Assembly (NCBI GenBank): GCA_947625495.1
Contig: CANQOQ010000012.1
Coordinates: 1 to 49,481 of the forward strand
Source of the DNA: Candidatus Gastranaerophilales bacterium
GTDB taxonomy: Bacteria; Cyanobacteriota; Vampirovibrionia; Gastranaerophilales; Gastranaerophilaceae
Direction of reading: 5' to 3'
Length of the DNA: 49,481 bases
Shown piece by piece: positions 26,947-35,928 of the stretch. Each line of letters begins with the position of its first letter. Position 1 is the first letter of the stretch. A program made the position numbers and the translations under genes. The notes under the pieces are model-generated. The model did no database searches and was not told the origin of the DNA. It worked only from the letters and a program-made list of their open reading frames with translations.

Positions 26947-28260
26947 TTAAGAATAAGGATCAAAATTGGCATCTAATATAACGGCATCATCATGTTCATC
27001 AATAAGGTAGGAATAATAATTAATGGCATAAATACCCATCATTAAACTGTCGGCGAAATCAGGACTTTCACCCTGTTCTAATTTCATATCTTTTTTAGAT
27101 TGAATAACAATTTGTCCGTTTGGTTTATAGGTTTTTTTAATATATTCAAGCTGAGAGATAGTTAAATCAGAAGATATCTTGAGCCATTCATTGTCAATAA
27201 AATCTTTAAGAGTAAGATAACCGTCAGCACGTCTGTTAAGTGCATTAGGGCGATTACTTGAGGCAGCACCGTTAAATTTAATTGTATTGGATATAGCATT
27301 TTTAATACTTACATAAATGGAATAACCGAGTCCGTCGGCATCAAGGATGAGTAATTGAGGTTTCCAAACAGAATAAAGATTAATAATTTTACCCTTAGTA
27401 ATATCCGTATCAGGCTCAGACCAATGAACTTGTTCTTCAAGCGACCATTGATTGGTACTTTTTGATTCAATAAGACTTGCGACACATAAATCGCCGCCAT
27501 TACCGGCTAAGTCTACGGACATACAGCGGATTTTTCTATAAATTTCTTTTTTAAAGATTAAATTTCTGGCATTATCCAGTTTAATGGAAGAGAACAGAAA
27601 GTCATTACCAGATTCAAGCGGATTACCTTCCCAGATATATTCATAATCCAACATATTGCGTTCTTTACATCTTATTGCTTCTTTAATTAATTTATCCGGA
27701 CAATGTTTATTATCATAATAATTTATTTTAATATGAAGACAATCATCACGTGAAATGAACTCTGAATATACGGGATCATTACGGAAAAGCCTGTTCATTG
27801 TAAAAATAACAATGGAATTTTTTTTCCTAATAGTAGGTATAATAACATCGAGGGTAGATTTAGTAATAGCTTGAGCCTCGTCAATCCAAAGTATATCAAT
27901 ACCTTCGAGTCCTTTAATATTAACTCTGCCTTGTTCACGAAAACCTTTAAATATGATACTGGAAGCAGTAGAATTATGTAAAATTTTATTAGATTTAACA
28001 GTAAAATTCAAATTATAATCGGAAATTATGTCGCAAAAAATTTTGTGAACACTGTCAGAAATAGCGGATTGAGTTTCTCTTCCGCAACATACCCGTACTT
28101 TACGCTGTTCAGCGAGCCAGAGAATTATTCTTGCAATACTTTGAGACTTGCCACCACCCCTTCCTCCTTCAATAAGAAAATAGTTATAATCATTAATACC
28201 CGTTATAACGGGTATCAATTTATCGGGAATATCTAAAATTTCAGGTAATTCTATCATCAT
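26947..28260 (-). CDS. Terminase large subunit
   Basis: The start is set at the ATG at 28260 (MMIELPEILDIPDKLIPVIT, 437 residues); a second ATG follows at once, and GGAAA lies just upstream. The ATPase half has Walker A GGRGGGKSQSIA, Walker B IDILWIDEAQA and the coupling motif IVIFTMNR. The nuclease half has acidic residues at MSVDLAGNGGD, LLILDADGLGYS and the SPDFADSLMMG end, so both activities look intact. This motor cuts concatemers and pumps DNA into proheads. It overlaps TerS by about 20 bases. Confidence 0.93.
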   Translation of the reverse strand: MMIELPEILDIPDKLIPVITGINDYNYFLIEGGRGGGKSQSIARIILWLAEQRKVRVCCGRETQSAISDSVHKIFCDIISDYNLNFTVKSNKILHNSTASSIIFKGFREQGRVNIKGLEGIDILWIDEAQAITKSTLDVIIPTIRKKNSIVIFTMNRLFRNDPVYSEFISRDDCLHIKINYYDNKHCPDKLIKEAIRCKERNMLDYEYIWEGNPLESGNDFLFSSIKLDNARNLIFKKEIYRKIRCMSVDLAGNGGDLCVASLIESKSTNQWSLEEQVHWSEPDTDITKGKIINLYSVWKPQLLILDADGLGYSIYVSIKNAISNTIKFNGAASSNRPNALNRRADGYLTLKDFIDNEWLKISSDLTISQLEYIKKTYKPNGQIVIQSKKDMKLEQGESPDFADSLMMGIYAINYYSYLIDEHDDAVILDANFDPYS

Positions 28261-28549
28261 TATTTTCCGTGTTAACAACTTCGCCTGTGCGGATATCCAG
28301 TAATTTGCCTTCAATAAAAACACTACCCATAACATTAACGTTATGTGAGGCAGGGTCTTTATCCGTATAAAGTCCGCAGAGCTTTCCTTTCAATTCTTCC
28401 GCTTTAAGGAAAGCCGAAATATCCGGATTAGCTTCATCATCCTTACCTTTTCTTGTAAGTGCAAGATGTTGAACCGTTTCAAGATTTTCAAATGATTTTG
28501 ATTTAGAATATTTAAAATCATCATTAGAATTTTTTTTAGTTTTTTTCAT
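28241..28549 (-). CDS. Terminase small subunit (short)
   Basis: The start is placed at ATG 28549 (102 residues) with GGAT 8 bases upstream. The C-terminal half contains NPDISAFLKAEELKGKLCGLY, a pattern of small terminase subunits. The N-terminal part is basic and Ser/Lys-rich rather than a visible helix-turn-helix, and the protein is shorter than typical TerS (about 140-190 residues). TerS recognises phage DNA and regulates TerL, so a reduced DNA-binding part would favour non-specific packaging. Directly upstream of TerL, it overlaps it by about 20 bases. Confidence 0.65.
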   Translation of the reverse strand: MKKTKKNSNDDFKYSKSKSFENLETVQHLALTRKGKDDEANPDISAFLKAEELKGKLCGLYTDKDPASHNVNVMGSVFIEGKLLDIRTGEVVNTENNDDRIT

Positions 28550-28562
28550 AAATAAATCCAAA

Positions 28563-28928
28563 TTAATTAATAATTTTAACCAGTTTTTTTTCGCCGTTAA
28601 AATCGACGGAATATTGAAATATTTTTCCGTCTTTATTTTGTTTATTTAAGCCGTAGACAAATCCGGCTCTTTCTCTTGTAGCGAATTTGAGTTTAAATTC
28701 TCTCCATTTACCTTCTTGAAGGTCTTGAATAAACTTTGCGGTTTTCTTTCGTTTAGGTCTAAAAGTTTCATATTTTTGCGTTTTAATATTAAACTGGGTC
28801 AAAACAGCAACTAAAACTCCGCAAACAGGGCATAGCAAAATTTCAAGTTTTCTGTCTCTGTATTCAAACGTAGGGGACAAAAAAACAGTTTTAAGAGGGC
28901 TGTGATAGCCCCCGCAGCAATAAATCAT
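28563..28928 (-). CDS. Zinc-ribbon-like phage protein, first gene of the cluster
   Basis: This 121-residue protein has MIYCCGGYHS at the start and LLCPVCGVLV near residue 32. The two cysteine pairs suggest a small zinc ribbon. The middle is very basic (RPKRKKTAKFIQDLQEGKW), and the end is strand-rich (KIFQYSVDFNGEKKLVKII). The start has a GGGAG site. It lies 13 bases before TerS, so it is transcribed with the packaging genes; nucleic-acid binding is a reasonable guess from the charge and cysteines. Confidence 0.6.
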   Translation of the reverse strand: MIYCCGGYHSPLKTVFLSPTFEYRDRKLEILLCPVCGVLVAVLTQFNIKTQKYETFRPKRKKTAKFIQDLQEGKWREFKLKFATRERAGFVYGLNKQNKDGKIFQYSVDFNGEKKLVKIIN

Positions 28929-29009
28929 TACAATACACTCCCTCTGACTTAACGAATCCAGTCACCCTTTCGAAAACAACTTCTACTAAAGTCTTAATCC
29001 AAATCTTAT

Positions 29010-29096
29010 TTACATAATAACACATATTTTTTATTTTTATTACATATTTTAGATGTATTGTTACATTTATTTACAATATTTACTATTTTTATGTAA
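29010..29096. promoter_or_regulatory. Candidate control region of the phage cluster with TTAC repeats
   Basis: TTAC(A/T) motifs lie at 29010, 29040, 29061, 29071 and 29080, with an inverted copy ATGTAA at 29091. The last four are spaced by roughly one helical turn. On the minus strand an extended -10 TGTTATTAT sits at about 29022-29014, about 85 bases before the first gene. No good -35 box is seen, which would fit an activator-dependent promoter. Confidence 0.35.
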
Positions 29097-29112
29097 TCTG
29101 TTGATTAATAAT

Positions 29113-29583
29113 TTACCTATGATAGGGTTCGTTAGAATTAATTTTAAATGCTCTGTATATTTGTTCTGTTAGAATAAGCCTCATTAATTGATGAGTAAAT
29201 GTCATCTTAGAAAAACTCAATTTAAAATGTGCAATGTCAGAAATACTTTTACATAGACCATTAGCGCCGCCAATTATAAATAATAAATCATTTACTCCCT
29301 CATTTTCAATTTCTTTAATCTTTAGGGCAAATTCTTCAGAAGAAAGCATTTTTGCATTTATTTCAAGAGTTACTATATAAGAATTATTTTTTATATAATG
29401 TAAGATTTTTTCAGCTTCAATTTTTTTATAATGTTCCGAAAGATTATCATCCAAAATAAGTTCGGCAGGAATTTCAATAAAAGAGAAATTACAATAATTA
29501 GACAATCTTTTTTCATACTCTTTTATTGCATCCTTTAAATACTGTTCTTTTAACTTTCCGACTGCAATAATTTTAATATTCAT
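29113..29583 (-). CDS. rlmH: 23S rRNA pseudouridine-1915 N3-methyltransferase RlmH
   Basis: The protein is 156 residues, as in the family. It starts MNIKIIAVGKLKEQYLKDAI and has the SPOUT knot motifs FIIGGANGL and LSFSKMTFTHQLMRLILTEQIYRA. It ends in the conserved EPYHR (usually EPYHK). RlmH methylates pseudouridine 1915 of 23S rRNA in the assembled ribosome using S-adenosylmethionine. The complete C-terminus shows that the adjoining phage cluster did not disrupt it. Confidence 0.95.
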   Translation of the reverse strand: MNIKIIAVGKLKEQYLKDAIKEYEKRLSNYCNFSFIEIPAELILDDNLSEHYKKIEAEKILHYIKNNSYIVTLEINAKMLSSEEFALKIKEIENEGVNDLLFIIGGANGLCKSISDIAHFKLSFSKMTFTHQLMRLILTEQIYRAFKINSNEPYHR

Positions 29584-29702
29584 AAATAAATTATAAAAAA
29601 ATAGATTGAGTTAAGTAAACAGTTTTTTACGTTTTGTTCAAAAGAAAATAAATTTAAGTTAAAATCAAGATATAGAGAAGAGAAAAATAAGCGGAGAAGA
29701 AA

Positions 29703-31076
29703 ATGTATAATGTAGCCATAATAGGCGGGGGTCCTGCCGGAATATTTGCGGCACTTGAGATTATGAAACTAAAACCCGATTGGAAAGTTATTTTAGTTGA
29801 AAAAGGGGTGCGAATAGAAGAAAGAAAATGCCTTTTAAGAGAAGGTTACGCAAAATGTCCGACGTGTAAAAAGTGCGGGCTATTATGCGGCTGGGGAGGA
29901 GCCGGTGCATTTTCAGACGGCAAACTGACTCTTACTCCTGATGTCGGAGGACATTTGTTAGATTATATGTCACGAAAAGACGTGGAAGAATTAGTAAAAT
30001 ATACTGATGATACCTACTTAAAGTTTGGCGCAACAGATGAAGTATTTGGGCTTGATAAAGAAGCATTTGCAGATATTGAAAGAGCGGCTACTCTTGCAGA
30101 ATTAAAACTTGTTCACTCTCCCGTAAGACATCTCGGTACAGAAAGAAGTTTAAATGTATTAAAAAACATGCAGGACTACCTTGATAAAAGAATTACAATA
30201 CTATATGACACAATTGCAGATAAATTAATAGTAGAAAATTCACAGGTTAAAGGATTTATAACACAGGACAATCAAAAGATTGAAGCCGAGCATATTATTA
30301 TAGCACCCGGAAGAGAAGGAGCGGATTGGCTTACGCATGAATTTGCGAAAAATAAAATAGGCATGGTTAATAACGCAGTTGACGTAGGTGTAAGGGTAGA
30401 ACTTCCCGCTCCCGTTTTTGAACCGATAACAAATAAGCTATATGAATCAAAACTTATATATCATTCACCAACATTCGGGGATGAAGTAAGAACATTTTGT
30501 ATGAATCCGTACGGTGAAGTTGTTACGGAAAATTACTCGGGTATATCAACTGTTAACGGACACAGTTATGCAAATTACAGAACAGCGAATACTAATTTTG
30601 CACTTCTTGTATCAGAAAAATTCACTGAGCCGTTTAAAGAGCCTATAGCTTATGGTCAGCACGTGGCAAGACTTGCAAATATGCTGGCAGGCGGAGTTTT
30701 AGTTCAGCGTTTCGGCGACCTGTTAGACGGCAGACGTTCAACTCCCGACAGAATAAAGAGCAGTATAATTACCCCGACACTTGCTTGCGCAACACCCGGA
30801 GACTTAAGTTTAGTATTACCGTACAGACAAATGACGGCAATTATTGAAATGTTATATGCCTTAGATAAAATAGCTCCCGGTACAGCCTCAAGATACACAC
30901 TGCTTTACGGAATTGAAGTCAAATTTTATTCCGGCAGAGTTAAACTCACTAACGAGCTTGAAACAGAAGGTGTAAAAAACTTGTATGCAATAGGTGACGG
31001 AGCAGGCGTAACAAGAGGATTAATACAAGCTTCAGCTTCAGGCGTTCATGCAGCAAGAGTTATATGTTCCAAATGA
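29703..31076 (+). CDS. FAD-dependent dehydrogenase (COG2509-like)
   Basis: This 457-residue protein begins with the dinucleotide fold VAIIGGGPAGIFAALEI. It has a cysteine-rich loop (CPTCKKCGLLCGWGGAGAFSDGKL) at about 57-80 and ends with NLYAIGDGAGVTRGLIQASASGVHAARV, the second FAD contact. The WGGAGAFSDGKL motif is characteristic of the COG2509 group of uncharacterised FAD oxidoreductases. The cysteines may bind metal or a redox cofactor. A GGAGAAG site precedes the ATG. It lies 15 bases before gcvT, so it is likely in the same operon; a link to glycine metabolism is not known. Confidence 0.85.
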   Translation: MYNVAIIGGGPAGIFAALEIMKLKPDWKVILVEKGVRIEERKCLLREGYAKCPTCKKCGLLCGWGGAGAFSDGKLTLTPDVGGHLLDYMSRKDVEELVKYTDDTYLKFGATDEVFGLDKEAFADIERAATLAELKLVHSPVRHLGTERSLNVLKNMQDYLDKRITILYDTIADKLIVENSQVKGFITQDNQKIEAEHIIIAPGREGADWLTHEFAKNKIGMVNNAVDVGVRVELPAPVFEPITNKLYESKLIYHSPTFGDEVRTFCMNPYGEVVTENYSGISTVNGHSYANYRTANTNFALLVSEKFTEPFKEPIAYGQHVARLANMLAGGVLVQRFGDLLDGRRSTPDRIKSSIITPTLACATPGDLSLVLPYRQMTAIIEMLYALDKIAPGTASRYTLLYGIEVKFYSGRVKLTNELETEGVKNLYAIGDGAGVTRGLIQASASGVHAARVICSK

Positions 31077-31091
31077 AGAAAAGAGGCATTA

Positions 31092-32198
31092 ATGACAAAA
31101 AGAACTTGTTTATATAATGAACACATTAAATTAAACGCAAAAATGGTAGATTTTGCAGGTTGGGAAATGCCTGTACAATATACTAGTATTATAGAAGAAC
31201 ATAATAATGTCAGAAAAAATGCAGGATTATTTGATGTTTCACACATGGGAGAAATATTTATCTCCGGAAAAGATGCATTAAATTTTTTGCAGACTCTTTT
31301 TCCTCAGGATATATCCGGTTTAGAACTTAATAAAGCCAGATATTGCCAATTTACAAATACAAAAGGAGGTATTGTTGATGATCTTTTTGTATACAAACTA
31401 AAAGAAGAGTACTATCTTCTTGTTGTAAATGCTTCAAGACTTGATGATGATTATAATTGGCTTAAACAGAACAAGTCCGATTTTAGTGTAATAATAGATA
31501 ATAAGTCGGATATATACTCCATGATAGCGCTGCAAGGTCCAAAGGCAGCTGATATACTTGATAGTATAGGAATAAAAAAAGAGAATCAACCAAGAACAAT
31601 GTATATTAAAGAATATGCTTTAGCAGGAGAAAAAGCATATATTTCAAGAACCGGCTATACGGGAGAAGACGGATTTGAAATCATTATAAGAAATGAAAAA
31701 GCATGTGAGTTATGGAATTTATTACTGGATAAAGGAAAGCAATACAAAATACTGCCAATAGGACTTGGAGCAAGAGATACGTTAAGACTGGAAGCAGCTA
31801 TGAGCCTATACGGGAATGAACTAAACGAAACTACATCCCCAATTGAAGCAAGCCTAGTTTGGTCAATAGATAAGAACAAAAAAGAAAATTATATAGGTAA
31901 AGACATAATCCAAAATCAGCTTGAACATGGAGTAAAACGGAAATTAATCGCATTCAAAATGCTAGATAGAGCCATTGCACGTCATGAATACGAAATATAT
32001 TCCAAAAATGAAAAAGCTGGTTATGTAACAAGCGGAGGATTCGCTCCGTTTTTGGGTGCTAATATAGGATTAGGCTATGTAGATACCGACAAAAATTTAA
32101 AAATTGATGATACAATTCAAGTAATGGTAAGAAACAAATTGTACAACGCCCAAATAACCACAAAGAATTTTATAAAAAAGCATAACAGAGGTAATTAA
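31092..32198 (+). CDS. gcvT: Aminomethyltransferase, glycine cleavage T-protein
   Basis: This 368-residue enzyme transfers the aminomethyl unit from lipoyl-GcvH to tetrahydrofolate, releasing ammonia. Visible motifs are LNAKMVDFAGWEMPVQYTSI, FDVSHMGEI, QCQ-like YCQFTNTKGGIVDD, SRTGYTGEDGFEI, PIGLGARDTLRLEA and the C-terminal GYVTSGGFAPFLGANIGLGYV. Length and motif order are typical. It is followed after 10 bases by gcvH. Confidence 0.96.
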   Translation: MTKRTCLYNEHIKLNAKMVDFAGWEMPVQYTSIIEEHNNVRKNAGLFDVSHMGEIFISGKDALNFLQTLFPQDISGLELNKARYCQFTNTKGGIVDDLFVYKLKEEYYLLVVNASRLDDDYNWLKQNKSDFSVIIDNKSDIYSMIALQGPKAADILDSIGIKKENQPRTMYIKEYALAGEKAYISRTGYTGEDGFEIIIRNEKACELWNLLLDKGKQYKILPIGLGARDTLRLEAAMSLYGNELNETTSPIEASLVWSIDKNKKENYIGKDIIQNQLEHGVKRKLIAFKMLDRAIARHEYEIYSKNEKAGYVTSGGFAPFLGANIGLGYVDTDKNLKIDDTIQVMVRNKLYNAQITTKNFIKKHNRGN

Positions 32199-32208
32199 GG
32201 AGAAAAAA

Positions 32209-32589
32209 ATGGTTGCAAGAGAGAGTATATTTTGCAGTAAATCACATGAATATGTTTATGAAAAAGATGGTGCATATTATATAGGATTGACCGATTTTGC
32301 TATAGAACAGTTGGGAGACATTGTATTTGTAGAGCTTCCTGAGATAGGTTCACATTACGGCAAAGGAGAAATATTTGGTACTGTTGAATCAGTAAAAGCA
32401 GCTTCTGAATTATATATGCCGATTTCAGGAAAAATATTGGAAATAAATGAACAATTAATAGATAAACCTGAACTTTTAAATGAAAAAGAGTTTGATGAAA
32501 TATGGTTATTAAAAGTTTCCTCCGAATATTACGATGTCGACTGTAACGACCTGATGGATTATAATACATATAAAAAAGAAGTTGAGTAA
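32209..32589 (+). CDS. gcvH: Glycine cleavage H-protein
   Basis: The 126-residue lipoyl carrier of the glycine cleavage system shuttles the aminomethyl group between P- and T-proteins. The lipoylation site is Lys63 in GTVESVKAASELYMPISG. The typical start GAYYIGLTDFAIEQLGDIVFVELPEIG is also present. AAGGAG lies 7 bases before the ATG. The gene is tightly packed between gcvT and gcvPA. Confidence 0.96.
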   Translation: MVARESIFCSKSHEYVYEKDGAYYIGLTDFAIEQLGDIVFVELPEIGSHYGKGEIFGTVESVKAASELYMPISGKILEINEQLIDKPELLNEKEFDEIWLLKVSSEYYDVDCNDLMDYNTYKKEVE

Positions 32590-32591
32590 AA

Positions 32592-33890
32592 ATGAATAAT
32601 TACAAAGCAAATCCTGATAATACAGTAAAAGAAATGCTGGAAGCAATAGGGGAAAAAGGTATTGACGGTTTATATTCAATGATAGATTCTCAAGCTATAA
32701 TGCCAAAGCTTAATTTACCTGATGCAAAAAGTGAACTTGAAGTACAAAAGCAGATAAAATCAATTGCGAAAGAGAATAAGACGGAATACTCTTATTTTAT
32801 AGGAGCAGGTGCGTATAAAAGATTTATACCCGCAGCCATTTCAAGTATTTCTTCCCGATTTGAATTTAATACAGCTTATACACCATATCAGCCTGAGATT
32901 TCTCAAGGTACACTGCAGGTTATATATGAATTTCAATCAATGATATGTGATTTAACGGGAATGGATGTTTGTAATGCTTCTGTTTATGATGCGGGAAATG
33001 CCTGTGCGGAAGCAATGCTTATGGCATCAAGAATATCAGGAAAGAGTAAAATTCTTGTTTCAACAGGATTAAATCCCGAATATTTAAAAGCTGTAAAAAC
33101 TTATGCGCATGCCGGCAATATTACTGTAGAAGAAGTCAAAACCAAAGAATTTAAAACTGAAATAAGTGAATTAAAAGGAAAATTAGAATCGGGAGAATAT
33201 GCAGGATTAATAATTCAGAACCCAAATTTTTACGGGACCATTGAAGATATTGATAAATTAAAAGAAATAAACAGACACCAAAAAACAATGTTAATAGTAT
33301 GCTCAGAACCTATAAGTTTAAGCGTATTAAAAAAGCCGATTGAATATGGTGCTGATATAGTTATAGGTGATGTTCAATCTTTAGGTAATACAATATCATT
33401 TGGAGGCCCCTATGCGGGATTTATTGCCACATTAGATAAATATAAAAGGCAAATGCCCGGGAGAATAGTCGGCAGAACACTCGATTCTGATGGGAAACAA
33501 GCATTTACTCTAACCCTTCAAGCTCGAGAACAGCATATAAGAAGAGAAAAAGCTACAAGTAACATTTGTTCCAATCAAGGGCTTTGCATATTAAATGCGG
33601 TTATATATCTTGCCTTAATGGGTAAAAAAGGTATTAGTCAAGCGGCATATTTAAGTGCTAAAAATGCAAAAGAGTTATCTGAAGGATTAGTACAAAAAGG
33701 ATTCAAAGTATTGAATAAAGACTTTTTCAACGAATTTGTCCTTGAAGTCAATAATGCAGACAGCTTTATTAATAATTTAAAACAACATAAAATCCTTGCA
33801 GGATATAAGATTAATAATAACCAGATACTTGTTTGTACTACAGAAGTAAATAACGAGGAAGAAATACAAAATTATATTAAATTTGTATAA
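32592..33890 (+). CDS. gcvPA: Glycine dehydrogenase (decarboxylating) subunit 1
   Basis: This 432-residue protein is the N-terminal subunit of the two-subunit P-protein, a PLP enzyme that decarboxylates glycine. It starts with NPDNTVKEMLEAIGEKGIDGLY and has FIGAGAYKRFIPAAISSI, TAYTPYQPEISQGTLQ and SFGGPYAGFIA, the family signatures. The subunit 2 gene (gcvPB, which carries the PLP lysine) normally follows directly. Here a glycosyltransferase gene follows instead, so gcvPB must lie elsewhere or the system is incomplete. The start lies 2 bases after the gcvH stop. Confidence 0.93.
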   Translation: MNNYKANPDNTVKEMLEAIGEKGIDGLYSMIDSQAIMPKLNLPDAKSELEVQKQIKSIAKENKTEYSYFIGAGAYKRFIPAAISSISSRFEFNTAYTPYQPEISQGTLQVIYEFQSMICDLTGMDVCNASVYDAGNACAEAMLMASRISGKSKILVSTGLNPEYLKAVKTYAHAGNITVEEVKTKEFKTEISELKGKLESGEYAGLIIQNPNFYGTIEDIDKLKEINRHQKTMLIVCSEPISLSVLKKPIEYGADIVIGDVQSLGNTISFGGPYAGFIATLDKYKRQMPGRIVGRTLDSDGKQAFTLTLQAREQHIRREKATSNICSNQGLCILNAVIYLALMGKKGISQAAYLSAKNAKELSEGLVQKGFKVLNKDFFNEFVLEVNNADSFINNLKQHKILAGYKINNNQILVCTTEVNNEEEIQNYIKFV

Positions 33891-33908
33891 TTAAATTAAG
33901 GGAAAAAA

Positions 33909-35633
33909 ATGGAATACATAAAAAAACACTCAAAATTATTATTATCATTATTTTTATTAATAACATGTTTTTTTATATATTTTATAAATCTTGGAGAATA
34001 TCCGCTTTTAGATACAAAAGAAACAATGTATGTATCAATAGCAAGGGACATGTTAAATAATAATAATTGGGTTGAGCCAAAATTAAACGGAATGAATTAT
34101 TATGATTATCCGCCATTTTTATTTTGGATAATAAGTTTTTCATTTATAATTTTCGGAAAGATAAGCACATTTATAGCAAGAATACCGACATTTATATTTT
34201 TGGCGGCAGGAGTTATATTTTTATTCTTGACGGTTTCAAAAATACTTACAAAAGCATACGCATTAATAATCACATTAATATTAATAAGCTGTTTTGGATT
34301 TTTAGTAGCAGGAAAATTATCAACAGTAAGTATGATATATACAATCGTATCAATGTCGGCAATTTTAAATGCATACTTGCTTATATTATCCAATTCAAAA
34401 GAGAAACAAGGCAGATTATGGCTTAATATATATGTATTAACTTCCATTTCAATACTAACAGGAGGATTATTCGGAATAATTCCATATATATCGGCATTAA
34501 TAATGTTTATATTTGCGGGAAAACAAAAAGAAATATTAAAGCCAAAGAACATTTTTCCCGGATTCATAATAGCGTTTATAATTACAGTTCCTTGGTTTCT
34601 GGTAATTTTTAATAAATACGGCATAACATATTTAAAAGAGCTTATGTACGTATATGATTTTTCAAAATACAACGGAATAAAAGAATCTTTAAAAATACTC
34701 AGTATGATGTTTTTAGGATTTATGCCATGGACATTTTCATTTTTATGGATATTTGCTGCGAAATTTAAAGATATAATAAATTCGGTTATATCATATTTTA
34801 AAGATAATTCACAGGATAAACTGCATCAAAAATGGATAAAACTGGGGAAGGTAGAAAAATTTTTATCGTTAAATTCAATATTATTCGGAATAATATTTAT
34901 ATTTACTGTTTTTTACGGATATAAGTACAATTGTTTAATATTACTGTTAATGTTTCCGGCAGCATGTATAACGGGATATTACTGGTATGAATATATGTTT
35001 AGAAAGGAACATGATAAAAGTATATTTTTTGCAACAATGATTCCGAATCTTTTATTTATAATATGTTCACTATTTTGCATATTCGGATATAATTTTATAA
35101 ACACATTAACCGTAAATGGTTTTCAATATTTAATAATACCGTTAATAATAATATTTTTTATTATCCCTTTATTTGGCATTTTCTCTATAATTTTAAAAGG
35201 AAGAAAAGCAGTTTTTATATCGAATTTAATATTAATGATGAGTCTTGCATATATACTTACCCCTTCAATATTTAATTTTATAACAGTAAATACAGGTGAA
35301 GCAGATTTAATAAATTTTGCAAGGAAGGCAAATGAAAACAAAATAAAACTATATACATTTATGGAAGGAAAAAAGTACAGTCTTATATACTACTATGATA
35401 ACAGAGTCGAATTTCATGATAATAATGATTATGAGTGGTTGAATAGTCTGTTAATTAATAATAAAAATGATTATGTAATAACAGAAATAAAAGAATTATC
35501 AGAGATAGAAGCAAAAGGAATAAAATATTTATTAATAGATTCAGGGAACAGATATTGTATAATAAAGCATCTGCCATCGTCTGTAGAGAAACAGATAAAA
35601 CAAGAAGGAGAACCTCAAATAATTGGATATTAA
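33909..35633 (+). CDS. GT39/ArnT-like membrane glycosyltransferase
   Basis: This 574-residue membrane protein has some 10 to 13 helices. The first periplasmic loop has [17 protein letters not shown] then [12 protein letters not shown]. In ArnT and PMT-like GT-C enzymes the same place holds a D-E acidic pair followed by a PP-x-x-(F/Y)-W motif. Such enzymes use a polyprenyl-phosphate sugar and transfer it to lipid A, protein or polymer outside the inner membrane. The C-terminal hydrophilic part (about 465-574) is a small periplasmic domain. The acceptor cannot be told. It starts 18 bases after gcvPA and overlaps yidD. Confidence 0.8.
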   Translation: MEYIKKHSKLLLSLFLLITCFFIYFINLGEYPLLDTKETMYVSIARDMLNNNNWVEPKLNGMNYYDYPPFLFWIISFSFIIFGKISTFIARIPTFIFLAAGVIFLFLTVSKILTKAYALIITLILISCFGFLVAGKLSTVSMIYTIVSMSAILNAYLLILSNSKEKQGRLWLNIYVLTSISILTGGLFGIIPYISALIMFIFAGKQKEILKPKNIFPGFIIAFIITVPWFLVIFNKYGITYLKELMYVYDFSKYNGIKESLKILSMMFLGFMPWTFSFLWIFAAKFKDIINSVISYFKDNSQDKLHQKWIKLGKVEKFLSLNSILFGIIFIFTVFYGYKYNCLILLLMFPAACITGYYWYEYMFRKEHDKSIFFATMIPNLLFIICSLFCIFGYNFINTLTVNGFQYLIIPLIIIFFIIPLFGIFSIILKGRKAVFISNLILMMSLAYILTPSIFNFITVNTGEADLINFARKANENKIKLYTFMEGKKYSLIYYYDNRVEFHDNNDYEWLNSLLINNKNDYVITEIKELSEIEAKGIKYLLIDSGNRYCIIKHLPSSVEKQIKQEGEPQIIGY

Positions 35634-35847
35634 AAATACAATAAAAAAAATAATAATAAAAATAATAAATATATATCAATATTTTTCAAGATTAACTCCG
35701 CCCGTATGCAGGTTTTATCCTACATGTTCAGAATATATGAAACAGGCAATAATAAAATACGGGATAATAAAAGGCGGATATCTTGGCATAAAAAGGGTAT
35801 TAAAATGCCATCCGTTTCACCCGGGGGGTTATGATCCCGTTCCTTAA
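35623..35847 (+). CDS. yidD: Membrane protein insertion efficiency factor YidD
   Basis: The 74-residue protein carries the invariant core [22 protein letters not shown] then [24 protein letters not shown], the signature of YidD. YidD helps YidC-dependent membrane protein insertion, usually near rnpA and yidC, which are absent here. It appears to start at TTG 35623, because no ATG precedes the core; AAGGAG lies 12 bases upstream, a rather long distance. It overlaps the glycosyltransferase stop by 11 bases. Confidence 0.93.
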   Translation: MDIKNTIKKIIIKIINIYQYFSRLTPPVCRFYPTCSEYMKQAIIKYGIIKGGYLGIKRVLKCHPFHPGGYDPVP

Positions 35848-35928
35848 CTTGTAACAAAAGATAACAAAGCATAAAAATAAGACAATTTTTTGTATGTTTA
35901 TTTTTAATTATACAAGTAAGGAAGGTAT

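Larger units (their letters stand above)
12359..28928 (-). mobile_element. Podovirus-type late gene cluster: prophage remnant or domesticated particle
   Basis: Eighteen to nineteen consecutive minus-strand genes encode packaging (TerS, TerL), portal, scaffold, capsid, cement, adaptor, nozzle, internal virion proteins, T7-type tail fibre and lysis. The order is that of T7-like and Bordetella-phage-like podoviruses. All reading frames appear intact. No integrase, excisionase, repressor, polymerase, primase or other early gene is present. Host genes lie directly outside: lysC with its terminator on the left and rlmH on the right. I found no flanking direct repeat (att) or tRNA at the borders. 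Base composition matches the host. Confidence 0.85.

Noticed and set aside
12300-29112. Direct-repeat attachment sites flanking the phage cluster
   Set aside because: I compared both borders by eye and found no shared repeat longer than AT-rich background; a tRNA or integrase is also absent.
31077-31091. Glycine riboswitch upstream of gcvT
   Set aside because: Only 15 bases separate gcvT from the preceding gene, too few for the aptamer.
34124-34426. Second reading frame of 100 codons inside the glycosyltransferase gene
   Set aside because: It has no ribosome site and lies within a clear membrane-protein frame; AT-rich sequence produces such frames by chance.
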